Assembly (NCBI GenBank): GCA_017484005.1
Contig: JAFUTY010000051.1
Location: 1-64,000, forward strand
Source: Selenomonadaceae bacterium
Lineage (GTDB): Bacteria; Bacillota; Negativicutes; Selenomonadales; Selenomonadaceae
Length of the DNA stretch: 64,000 nucleotides
Direction: 5' to 3'
Within the stretch, counting starts at the first letter, position 1. Each line of letters starts with the position of its first letter. A program made the position numbers and the translations under genes. Below, piece after piece: positions 1-8,047 of the stretch. The notes under the pieces are model-generated. The model saw only the letters and a program-made list of their open reading frames with translations, did not search any database and was not told the origin of the DNA.

Positions 1-85
1 AGATCTTCATCGCGCGAAGAAAAAGTCATTTGGCTGGTATAAAAAAGTTATCGAGACAAATGGCGAGGATCTTTCGAACAACTGA
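1..85 (+). CDS. 6-phospho-beta-glucosidase (GH1), C-terminal end only
   Basis: The window opens inside a gene. Reading from base 2, the last 27 residues (beginning [15 protein letters not shown]) are nearly the same as the C-terminus of the complete GH1 enzyme at 1995-3437 ([15 protein letters not shown]), so this is the tail of a close paralogue. The family hydrolyses phosphorylated beta-glucosides taken up by PTS transporters. The stop is TGA at 83-85 and an intrinsic terminator follows. The catalytic part lies outside the window, so activity cannot be judged. Two GH1 paralogues separated only by short genes suggest local duplication. Confidence 0.85.
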   Translation, partial: DLHRAKKKSFGWYKKVIETNGEDLSNN

Positions 86-101
86 TATTTGAAAATTTTT
101 C

Positions 102-140
102 GAGTCGGGGATCTGAAAATGATCCTCGACTCTTTTTTTT
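102..140 (+). terminator. intrinsic terminator after the GH1 tail
   Basis: A 12-bp stem (102-113 with 121-132, one G-T pair) has a 7-base loop and is followed by eight T residues. Confidence 0.85.
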
Positions 141-153
141 TGAGGAGACAGCG

Positions 154-735
154 ATGAATTATTTTTTGATTGATTATGAAAATGTAAACGTCGCGGGATT
201 CGATGGATTATCGAATTTGACAGCGGAAGATGTTGTGATTGTTTTTTACACTGAAAACGCTGAAACTCTGACTTTCGATCTGCATACAAAAATCAATGAA
301 TCGAAGGCAAAGATTCAATTTCAAAAAGTTTCGGCGAAATCAAAAAATGCATTGGATTTTCAACTTTGCTCATATCTCGGCTATTTGATTCGCGACAAAA
401 TGGATAATTCGAATCAAAATAATTATTACATCGTGTCGAATGATAGCGGTTATGCAGTGTTGTCTAATTATTGGAAACAGCGGGCGGTCGATGTAAAAAT
501 TTTTCGCAATTTGAAAAATCAAGCCGTGCCAGTTCAAAAATCTACAAATAAACCGAGTGAATTGGAAAAGTCATTGAGCGGTATCGTGAAAAATAAAAAT
601 GACATCGCGGAGATTTCAAAAATTCTCAACGAATCGAAGGATAAAATTGAAGTCCATAATAGATTGCAGAAAAAATTCGATTCTCAAAAGGCTGGAGAAA
701 TTTATCGCGCGACAAAATCTCTGATTTCCAAATGA
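154..735 (+). CDS. NYN/PIN-like domain protein, putative ribonuclease
   Basis: This 193-residue protein starts at an ATG behind a GAGGAG ribosome binding site. Acidic residues expected for a NYN (PIN-fold) metal-dependent nuclease are visible: D7 in the LIDYEN motif near the N-terminus, D68 in NALDFQL and D97 in SNDSGY. The C-terminal 70 residues are charged and probably helical, and could bind RNA or a partner. NYN proteins often act in RNA processing or decay; no specific substrate can be read here. The gene stands alone between a terminator and a small downstream gene. Confidence 0.75.
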   Translation: MNYFLIDYENVNVAGFDGLSNLTAEDVVIVFYTENAETLTFDLHTKINESKAKIQFQKVSAKSKNALDFQLCSYLGYLIRDKMDNSNQNNYYIVSNDSGYAVLSNYWKQRAVDVKIFRNLKNQAVPVQKSTNKPSELEKSLSGIVKNKNDIAEISKILNESKDKIEVHNRLQKKFDSQKAGEIYRATKSLISK

Positions 736-854
736 TCCGCGAAATTTTTATTCGGAAATACGATCGTAATAAAATTCATGGCGAATTTTGATATTGAAAC
801 GCGTCGAAAAAATTTAAAATATCCTCGTCAGATTGAGATCGAGGAGTGAGTAAA

Positions 855-1016
855 ATGTTGAAAATGATTCGAAGTTTTCTGTTCGGAATTCAGACAAAAT
901 TTTCTAAACAGGAATCAAAAATCGCTCGAAAAAATCGCCGCATTAAAAAATTCAAATCGAAAGTTGAAGTCTCAAAATATCGCTATAGAAAAATTTTGAG
1001 TCTCGAATCGCGCTGA
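855..1016 (+). CDS. small basic protein of unknown function
   Basis: This 53-codon reading frame starts at ATG 855 behind GAGGAG (841-846) and ends just before the convergent exporter gene. The product is very rich in Lys and Arg and has no acidic cluster or membrane segment. It resembles a small nucleic-acid- or ribosome-associated protein in composition only; I recognise no family. The good ribosome binding site and the otherwise empty 285-base gap are the main support. Confidence 0.5.
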   Translation: MLKMIRSFLFGIQTKFSKQESKIARKNRRIKKFKSKVEVSKYRYRKILSLESR

Positions 1017-1020
1017 AAAT

Positions 1021-1854
1021 TTATGAATGCTGAACTAAAACGATTCCAGATAAAACCATCAGCATTCCAATCGCCATGGAAATTGTAAAAGGCTCGCCGA
1101 GAATCAAGACACCGCCGATAACTCCAACGACTGGCACGCCTAAAACTGAAATCGATGCTTTGCCGGCTTCCATGTGTTCCAAGATGTAAATCCATAGAAA
1201 AAACGCTAGAGCTGATGCAATGATTCCGTTATAAGCTAGGCATGCAATTCCGATGAAACTCCAATCGACATGATTTTCGACGAATCCAAATGTATAAACC
1301 GCTAAAAAGATCGCGCCGAATATCATTTGCCAAGTTGTCAGCGCGGTTGGATCACATTTTGCGAGCTTTTTCTTAGTGATAACATTCGATGCCGCCCAGA
1401 CAATCGCACCGAGAATCGCTAGAAAAACTCCAAAAATATCGCCGCTGATATCAACATTCATGAGAATCGCGACGCCTAAAATACTCGTGACAATCCCAAT
1501 GATTTTTTTCTTCGTCAATGGCTCACCGAGGAAAATTCGCGCTAAAATTATCACCCATAGAGGCATCGTGTAATTCAAAACTGAAACTAATCCCGCGCTC
1601 AAATATTTGAAACATGTTTGAACGATTGCCGCGCCGATTGAAATTTGCAATGCTCCAGTTATCGCAATCCAAATCCAAAATTCTCGCTTTGGAAGATGCA
1701 ATTTTCGAATCGATGCATATGCGAATAGAATCGATGCGCCGAGGATGAATCGCAGCGTCACGAATAATTCCGGCGAAAAATATTCATTGGCAGTTTTCAT
1801 CACGACAAAATTGAATCCCCAAATCAAACACAGCGCGAACAGTAATTGAAACAT
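1021..1854 (-). CDS. EamA/DMT-superfamily transporter
   Basis: This 277-residue polytopic protein has about ten hydrophobic segments arranged as two EamA repeats, roughly residues 5-135 and 145-275. Proteins of this family usually export metabolites or amino acids across the inner membrane. The start is taken at ATG 1854 because GGGGGA (1861-1866) is correctly spaced for it, whereas an upstream TTG would abut the ribosome binding site. It is divergent from the GH1 gene at 1995, and the 140 bases between them should hold both promoters. The substrate cannot be told from sequence. Confidence 0.9.
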   Translation of the reverse strand: MFQLLFALCLIWGFNFVVMKTANEYFSPELFVTLRFILGASILFAYASIRKLHLPKREFWIWIAITGALQISIGAAIVQTCFKYLSAGLVSVLNYTMPLWVIILARIFLGEPLTKKKIIGIVTSILGVAILMNVDISGDIFGVFLAILGAIVWAASNVITKKKLAKCDPTALTTWQMIFGAIFLAVYTFGFVENHVDWSFIGIACLAYNGIIASALAFFLWIYILEHMEAGKASISVLGVPVVGVIGGVLILGEPFTISMAIGMLMVLSGIVLVQHS

Positions 1855-1958
1855 TGACAATCCCCCGTAAAATTTTTTGAGAGATTATATCGCGCGCGGA
1901 AAAATTTTTAAAATTGAAGTTCAATCGAGATCTTTTATTTCTTCCGAATTGATTGTAA

Positions 1959-3437
<1,479 letters not shown>

Positions 3438-3459
3438 TTATTGATTTCCGAACAAAAAA

Positions 3460-3495
3460 AGATCCGAAGATCGATTTGATCCTCGGATCTTTTTC
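3460..3495 (+). terminator. intrinsic terminator, probably bidirectional
   Basis: A 13-bp imperfect stem (3460-3472 with 3478-3490) has T residues after it and A residues before it. It lies between the convergent GH1 and thioesterase genes and could serve both. Confidence 0.8.
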
Positions 3496-3498
3496 AAT

Positions 3499-3996
3499 TC
3501 AGATAACGATTTTCACTTCATTCGATTTAGACTGCGCACGCTGTTTTTTCCGTTCTTTATACATTTCATGACGCCGCTTGCCTTCCTCGAATGCTGTTTG
3601 TTCTTCCGGAGTTTCCAAAACCATCGGCGGAACATGCGTCGGTCTTGCATTTCTATCCAGCGCAACCATTGTGAAAAATGCACTGAGTGCCCGCTGTGGA
3701 TCTCGATCATTGTCAAGCTCATCGACGTCAACCGTGACAAAAATTTCCATTGAACTGCTTCCAACATAAACAATTTTCGCAGTGCAAATGACTAAATCGC
3801 CAATCATAATCGGCAGATGAAATTCCAATTCATCAACGCGCGCAGTTACAACATTCGTTCCAGAATATTTTCTCGCGGCAGCATAAGCTGTAGAATCCAT
3901 CATTTTCATGATGTCACCGCCATGAACATTTCCATTTGGATTCGTCTGATTCGGCATCATCACTTGACTCGTGATAATTTTAGTCTTCCTGCTCAA
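3499..3996 (-). CDS. acyl-CoA thioesterase, hotdog fold (YkhA-like)
   Basis: The product of about 165 residues has one hotdog domain with the family signatures NPNGNVHGGDIMKMMD and DELEFHLPIMIGDL. It should hydrolyse acyl-CoA esters in the cytoplasm. The charged C-terminal tail (EEGKRRHEMYKERKK) is common in this family. The start is placed at TTG 3996 because a G6 ribosome binding site (4005-4010) is 8 bases upstream and homologues begin near here; a longer ORF to 4056 has no comparable site. It lies between two terminators and is probably monocistronic. Confidence 0.85.
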   Translation of the reverse strand: MSRKTKIITSQVMMPNQTNPNGNVHGGDIMKMMDSTAYAAARKYSGTNVVTARVDELEFHLPIMIGDLVICTAKIVYVGSSSMEIFVTVDVDELDNDRDPQRALSAFFTMVALDRNARPTHVPPMVLETPEEQTAFEEGKRRHEMYKERKKQRAQSKSNEVKIVI

Positions 3997-4063
3997 TCGA
4001 GCCGCCCCCCATCCAATATTTTTTGAAATTATATTGGTAGAAAATCCAAAATTCAATGATTCG

Positions 4064-4106
4064 AGAAAAAAATAGATCCAAAGATCAACTGATCCTCGGA
4101 TCTATT
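4064..4106 (-). terminator. intrinsic terminator of the GTPase cassette
   Basis: A 16-bp near-perfect stem (4071-4086 with 4091-4106) is followed on the minus strand by a run of T residues. It sits directly after the last gene of the five-gene cassette. Confidence 0.85.
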
Positions 4107-4107
4107 T

Positions 4108-4764
4108 TTATTTTCCGTCGTTGAGAAAAAGTTTTCGACTAGCTGGTGCGATATACTGATTTGAATTTTCGATCGAATTCCTCGTGATTTGATCTACATT
4201 CGCTAGAAGATTTTTGAAATCCTCGTCGATTGTCTGCATAAAATGCGTCGCTGTATCGATTATATTACCGAGCTGCTTGCCAACTGCATCTTCCATAATT
4301 TCTCGAGCCTTGCTGCCTTCTGGAAATTTTTGAGAAATCGTTTCGAGTTGAGACATTGCCCGCTCCGATGCTCGATTTTGAGTCTCCTCATAATCGCGAC
4401 GCCGCTCCTCGACCAATTTCATCGCGCGATCTCTAAGTTCAATGCTCATAATTCCAAGACTCTCGCCGATTGAAATTGAACAATCTGCCATCGATTTTTG
4501 ATACGCCTCAATCGCATCCATAATTTTTTTCTGACGATCTAATTCCCGCGCCGCAATTTGATCATCGATTTCCGCGTTGAGCCGCCGATTTTCCAGCGCG
4601 AGATCCTGCATGAATTTTTCATCTTCATGACGCAGTTTTTGCTCAAGTTCCTTAGATTTTCTTTCATTACTCGCCGCGAGCTGTCGATCAATGATACTCA
4701 GCGGGCGCTCGATAATTGTCGCGCCAGCCCCCTGCAAAATTTTTATCAATAACGGATTAGCCAT
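4108..4764 (-). CDS. coiled-coil protein of unknown function, fifth gene of the GTPase cassette
   Basis: This 218-residue protein is largely helical. Residues about 30-90 and 100-150 are strongly charged heptad-like segments (for example KELEQKLRHEDEKF). A short hydrophobic N-terminus (NPLLIKILQGAGATI) might insert peripherally into a membrane. I recognise no family. The start ATG 4764 has GAGGAG upstream and overlaps the preceding gene by 8 bases, indicating translational coupling. As the distal gene of the cassette it could be a structural partner or effector, but that is only inference. Confidence 0.7.
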   Translation of the reverse strand: MANPLLIKILQGAGATIIERPLSIIDRQLAASNERKSKELEQKLRHEDEKFMQDLALENRRLNAEIDDQIAARELDRQKKIMDAIEAYQKSMADCSISIGESLGIMSIELRDRAMKLVEERRRDYEETQNRASERAMSQLETISQKFPEGSKAREIMEDAVGKQLGNIIDTATHFMQTIDEDFKNLLANVDQITRNSIENSNQYIAPASRKLFLNDGK

Positions 4765-5215
4765 TCAATACTGCCTCCTCGATTTTTTGATTCAAAATTT
4801 TCTCCTCTCGCAAAATCGAAATCTGAAATCGATCGAGAGTTTCCTTTAAATTCCGATTTGTCTCGAGCATTTTTTCGAGCGATTCAATTTTGGGATCGAA
4901 GAAAAATGCATCGCTAGATGAATATCCCCATGCCTTGACGAATTGCTGATACCACTGCAAAAATATTTTCAGCAGTTCAACTTTTGCCGCCCGAGAAAAT
5001 CGAGAATCATCGAGCGCGATTTGGCATTCTTCCCAATGAATTTTGAGCCAGCGCAATTCATATTTCTCTCGATAAAGCTGTCCGACGATCGAATTTTTCG
5101 GTGCATATAAAAATTGATAGAGCTCTGGATTTCCATTCAAAACATCGTCAATCAATCTCGCGCGGCAGTTTTTCATGATTTCGATAAAAGTTTCGAGCGA
5201 AAAATTTTCTGTCAT
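4757..5215 (-). CDS. helical protein of unknown function, fourth gene of the GTPase cassette
   Basis: This 152-residue protein is rich in Trp, Tyr, Leu and charged residues and looks entirely helical. A probable coiled coil covers the last 50 residues. It has no signal peptide or membrane span and no recognisable catalytic motif. The ATG at 5215 overlaps the previous stop by 4 bases (ATGA type) and the stop overlaps the next gene by 8, so it is embedded in a translationally coupled run. Function unknown; co-conservation with the GTPase would be the most telling test. Confidence 0.7.
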   Translation of the reverse strand: MTENFSLETFIEIMKNCRARLIDDVLNGNPELYQFLYAPKNSIVGQLYREKYELRWLKIHWEECQIALDDSRFSRAAKVELLKIFLQWYQQFVKAWGYSSSDAFFFDPKIESLEKMLETNRNLKETLDRFQISILREEKILNQKIEEAVLNG

Positions 5216-5538
5216 TGCGACATCCTCTTTCGAAATTCTGAAACGATTTCTTCGAGATTTTTGATTGTCAAAACGCCGAGAAAATGTTGACTCATCTCAA
5301 AACTATGACTCATGTGCTGCTCAAGATGTTTTATCCATAAATGTCGAATTTCGTCGTCGATTGGTTCAGATTCGAGCCGCTTTCGGATTTTTGGCAGCTC
5401 GTCTTGATAGAATCGCTCGATTTCCCCACGAAGATCCCGCTGAATTTGTTCAATGGATTCCAATTCTTGATCGAGGAGAAATTCATGCCGCGATCGTTTT
5501 TGGATTTTTGTTCGGAATGCATCGAAGGCTGTTTCCAT
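5212..5538 (-). CDS. small helical protein of unknown function, third gene of the GTPase cassette
   Basis: This 108-residue protein is highly charged and predicted helical, with heptad-like patterns from about residue 20 to 60 (EQIQRDLRGEIERFYQDEL). An AGAGGTG ribosome binding site lies close before ATG 5538. The end overlaps the next start by 4 bases. It has no membrane segment and no known domain that I recognise. Its size and composition suit an adaptor between the GTPase, the membrane-anchored protein and the distal coiled-coil proteins; that is inference from position only. Confidence 0.68.
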   Translation of the reverse strand: METAFDAFRTKIQKRSRHEFLLDQELESIEQIQRDLRGEIERFYQDELPKIRKRLESEPIDDEIRHLWIKHLEQHMSHSFEMSQHFLGVLTIKNLEEIVSEFRKRMSQ

Positions 5539-5542
5539 GAAT

Positions 5543-6160
5543 TCACCTCTTCGTTAGAATTAGAATGAATATCGCTAGGATTATCGCTCCGGCGATCGCG
5601 ATAATCGGAACGATCGATTTGTTTTGATCTTTCTCGATTCTCTGCGGAACATCCGGAGTTTTTTTTTGAATTGAATTGTTTGCATAATCTCGAAGTTTTG
5701 ATCTGAAATCTGAATCTCCAAAATTGATCTCGCTGGTAATTTCGAAATCTGAATCACTCGCTGATTTTGCATCGAAGAAACTTTTTCGATCCCAAACATC
5801 ATTGAGATATTTTGTGAATAGATCTGCACATCGATTCAAATTGAGATCTGGAATTTGTTTCGATCCTCGTTTGAAAATGCAGCCGATAAAAACTCGAATC
5901 GATCTTCCTTTATCGTCATGGAAAAATTTTTCATCGATCGATAGAGAACTTGTCAGACAAATCACTCCAGCCAAAACATCCTCGCCTTGAGTTTCGACGA
6001 TGTATCGAGGCGCGGAATTTTTATCGAATGACTCGACTGCCGATTGAATGATACTTCGAGCCCAGCGTTTTTGATCTGCCGTCAAAGTCGAATCGCAAAC
6101 TGCAAATTCTGGATTATAGTCGGCGACAAAATTTCGAGTGTGAATCAACGCTTTAATCAA
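5543..6160 (-). CDS. C-terminally membrane-anchored protein of unknown function, second gene of the GTPase cassette
   Basis: This protein of about 205 residues has a soluble N-terminal part of roughly 150 residues, a polar Lys/Asp-rich linker and one C-terminal hydrophobic helix of about 22 residues ending in TKR. It would be tail-anchored with the bulk in the cytoplasm. The start is best placed at TTG 6160: GGGAGG lies 5 bases upstream and the TTG overlaps the GTPase stop as TTGA, so translation is coupled. The reading frame is open to a TTG at 6178, but that start lies before the ribosome binding site. I recognise no domain. It may recruit the GTPase to the membrane (inference). Confidence 0.7.
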   Translation of the reverse strand: MIKALIHTRNFVADYNPEFAVCDSTLTADQKRWARSIIQSAVESFDKNSAPRYIVETQGEDVLAGVICLTSSLSIDEKFFHDDKGRSIRVFIGCIFKRGSKQIPDLNLNRCADLFTKYLNDVWDRKSFFDAKSASDSDFEITSEINFGDSDFRSKLRDYANNSIQKKTPDVPQRIEKDQNKSIVPIIAIAGAIILAIFILILTKR

Positions 6161-7155
6161 TGCCACCTCCCATCCCAAAATTGCAGATTGATTTTATCGG
6201 TGTGCGATTCAATCTCCGGCAAATATTGATTCATCGTTTTGATAAATTGCTCACGCTGATCAATTTCACTTTGATAATTCGAAATGTTTTGATCGAGTAA
6301 ATTAATCATCGCATCGCTGCGCCATAAAAAGAATCGATCTTTCTCAAAATCACGCATAAATCTATTGTTATCAATTTCTATTTTCAAATTTCGATTCATA
6401 TTTTCAAATTCATGCTGCTTATAATAAATCGCAATTTGAATTCCGTAAAAAATCGGGAGCTCAATATTGATTGGATCGAGTTCGCCGCGATTATCATCGA
6501 ATTCAATTTCTAAACCAATCGAAACCGGAATTATCGCGATAAATGTATCATCACGCGAAAAAATCGATTGAAATGATTCCTCGAAAATTTTTCGAAGTTC
6601 AGATTCATTCGTCTCTTGAGCATAGAGATCGTATTTTGTTACAATGATTGCAATCGGCGGAATATATTTTTTCTCTTCACGATATTCACTCAAAAACTGA
6701 TTCACATATCGACTGATCTTTTTGACTTTGCGAATTTTTTGATCGACAGATCCTCCCGCAAGTTTAGCTCCATCGATGCAGATGAATAAGACGCTCGAAT
6801 CGAACAAATTTTTCTTGAGATTCTCGCGCATCGCTGGATCGGCTTGACTTGGTTTCAATACAGAGCCTGGATAATCATACCAATCGAATTGCAAGACATC
6901 CTCATGCGCAATTTTCAAATTGAACGTGTATTTCTGAGTTGAATTTGTTCCTTCCGGAAATCGATCTACGCCGAGATCTTCTTCATCGAGCATTTCCGCA
7001 CGTCTCGCGAGCTGCTGTTCCTTTTGAAAATCTCCTTTCGGAATTGCGATTGTGAATTTGCCAACTCCTTCGAGCATTTTGAGATACATCGCGAGGAGAT
7101 AACATGTTTTTCCAGATCCAGTATCTCCCAGCATCGTGAATTGAGTTCTTTCCAT
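6157..7155 (-). CDS. P-loop GTPase, first gene of an uncharacterised five-gene cassette
   Basis: This 332-residue protein has the full GTPase signature set. The P-loop is GDTGSGKT at 10-17, a likely switch I threonine is in FPEGTNST around 67-74, the G3 Asp and Gly are in DWYDYPG at 91-97, and the G4 motif TKYD is at 173-176. The TKYD form indicates guanine specificity within the TRAFAC class. The last 80 residues are helical. It recalls the GTPases placed by Aravind and colleagues in predicted prokaryotic conflict systems, but I cannot confirm family membership. AGGAGGG precedes ATG 7155. The promoter upstream carries a 12-base C tract in its spacer. Confidence 0.85.
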   Translation of the reverse strand: MERTQFTMLGDTGSGKTCYLLAMYLKMLEGVGKFTIAIPKGDFQKEQQLARRAEMLDEEDLGVDRFPEGTNSTQKYTFNLKIAHEDVLQFDWYDYPGSVLKPSQADPAMRENLKKNLFDSSVLFICIDGAKLAGGSVDQKIRKVKKISRYVNQFLSEYREEKKYIPPIAIIVTKYDLYAQETNESELRKIFEESFQSIFSRDDTFIAIIPVSIGLEIEFDDNRGELDPINIELPIFYGIQIAIYYKQHEFENMNRNLKIEIDNNRFMRDFEKDRFFLWRSDAMINLLDQNISNYQSEIDQREQFIKTMNQYLPEIESHTDKINLQFWDGRWH

Positions 7156-7185
7156 GAAATCCCTCCTCTGAAAAAATTTGCATGT

Positions 7186-7216
7186 AGTATAAATTCTCGG
7201 GGGGGGGGGGCGTCAA
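7186..7216 (-). promoter_or_regulatory. probable phase-variable promoter of the GTPase cassette
   Basis: On the minus strand a -35 box TTGACG (7211-7216) and a -10 box TATACT (7186-7191) are separated by 19 bases, of which 12 are a pure C tract (7199-7210). Spacers near 17 bases are optimal for housekeeping sigma factors, so gain or loss of C by slippage should change promoter strength. Poly-C promoter spacers of this design control phase-variable genes such as opc in Neisseria. The start codon is about 30 bases downstream. Confidence 0.7.
7199..7210. repeat. 12-base G/C homopolymer tract
   Basis: Twelve consecutive G on the plus strand occur in an AT-rich intergenic region. It is by far the longest G or C run I see in the window; the next is a run of six in the thioesterase ribosome binding site. 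Confidence 0.95.
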
Positions 7217-7240
7217 GTTGAATTTTGATTTTGCACAAAT

Positions 7241-7280
7241 AAAAAAGATCCACCGATCAATTTAGATCGATGGATCTTTT
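7241..7280 (-). terminator. intrinsic terminator after the toxin-antitoxin-like pair
   Basis: A long stem (7243-7258 with 7265-7280, one mismatch) has T-rich ends on both strands. It separates the pair upstream from the GTPase promoter, supporting independent transcription of the cassette. Confidence 0.8.
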
Positions 7281-7285
7281 ATCGT

Positions 7286-7501
7286 TCAGTGGAAATATTC
7301 GTGGAAATGTTTTTTGACAACAGCTTCATTCTTGCGTTTGTAATCGAGAACGATGAATCCAACGATTTTGCCGGTATCATCGTTGCGAGTCACATAAACG
7401 CCGGGAAAATCCTCGTCATCAAATGCATTGATATCCGAATCGATGAAAACATGCATCACATCGTGCATATCATCATATTTGAAATATGGATCAGTCTTCA
7501 T
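7286..7501 (-). CDS. DUF2283-like small protein, possible antitoxin
   Basis: This 71-residue protein matches the general pattern of DUF2283: a YD...DVMHVFI strand at the N-terminus, then a turn and a D-x-x-GKIVGFIVLDYKRK strand near the C-terminus. DUF2283 genes are often found next to small RelE- or DUF4258-like toxins. Here the gene overlaps the end of the upstream gene by 11 bases and has GAGGAGG before ATG 7501. Antitoxin function is inferred from this pairing, not shown. Confidence 0.6.
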   Translation of the reverse strand: MKTDPYFKYDDMHDVMHVFIDSDINAFDDEDFPGVYVTRNDDTGKIVGFIVLDYKRKNEAVVKKHFHEYFH

Positions 7502-7865
7502 AAATTATATCCTCCTCATAAAATTCGCCTTGCAATCGATTCTGCGCCCCCCAAGTGACAACATCGAATTTCCCATCGTTGTCCTCAACTACAACTTTGA
7601 CGGTTTTCACTTTTTTTGGAAAATTTCCCAATCCAACGAGATCCGCTCGATAATAATGGGATCGATTTTTGAAATCCGGATCTTTCAAAATCAATGTTGG
7701 ATGTTGAAGAGTCTTTTTTACACTCGGCTCGATAGCACCACGAAACCTGGCATCTTTCGAATTGTGCTCTCCAATCAAATGAACATTAAAAATTTCATCG
7801 TACATAACGATTTCAATTCCGCGCGGATCAACAACTTTCCAGCGAACAATTTTTTCTTCCGCCAT
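7491..7865 (-). CDS. small basic protein, possible RNase-like toxin partner
   Basis: This 124-residue protein has an arrangement seen in small RelE/EndoU-like nuclease domains of the phage-barnase type. There is an N-terminal strand, a conserved His in NVHLIGEH, a helical stretch ending LQHPTLILKDPDF, and a Tyr/Arg-rich strand SHYYRADLVG. The match is by pattern only. The start is taken at ATG 7865 because GAGGTG lies 6 bases upstream, while the GTG and ATG further up overlap that site. The overlap with the DUF2283-like gene suggests a toxin-antitoxin pair; the order is toxin first. Confidence 0.55.
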   Translation of the reverse strand: MAEEKIVRWKVVDPRGIEIVMYDEIFNVHLIGEHNSKDARFRGAIEPSVKKTLQHPTLILKDPDFKNRSHYYRADLVGLGNFPKKVKTVKVVVEDNDGKFDVVTWGAQNRLQGEFYEEDIIYED

Positions 7866-7930
7866 CAGCATCACCTCAATTCGAATTTTATATCAAAACT
7901 TTTCCATATTCAATTTATATTTTCACAAAC

Positions 7931-7976
7931 AAAAAAGATTCCCGACAGATCTCAATTGATCTATCGGGGATTTTTC
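7931..7976 (-). terminator. intrinsic terminator, GATC-rich hairpin
   Basis: A long stem (7931-7951 with 7958-7976) carries the core CCCGACAGATC. The same core recurs in other terminators in the window. It lies downstream of the chemoreceptor gene on the minus strand. Confidence 0.75.
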
Positions 7977-7988
7977 TATCACAAATTA

Positions 7989-8022
7989 AAAAGATCGAAA
8001 CGAACGATCGTCTCGATCTTTT
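7989..8022 (-). terminator. intrinsic terminator after the chemoreceptor gene
   Basis: A 14-bp stem with one mismatch (7989-8002 with 8009-8022) is A-rich on the outgoing minus-strand side. With 7931-7976 it makes a double terminator. Confidence 0.65.
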
Positions 8023-8047
8023 CTGCCTCTTTGCGCTTCGAGGAGAA

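Noticed and set aside
4005-4010. Run of six C as a second phase-variable tract
   Set aside because: It is short and explained as the ribosome binding site of the thioesterase gene on the minus strand.
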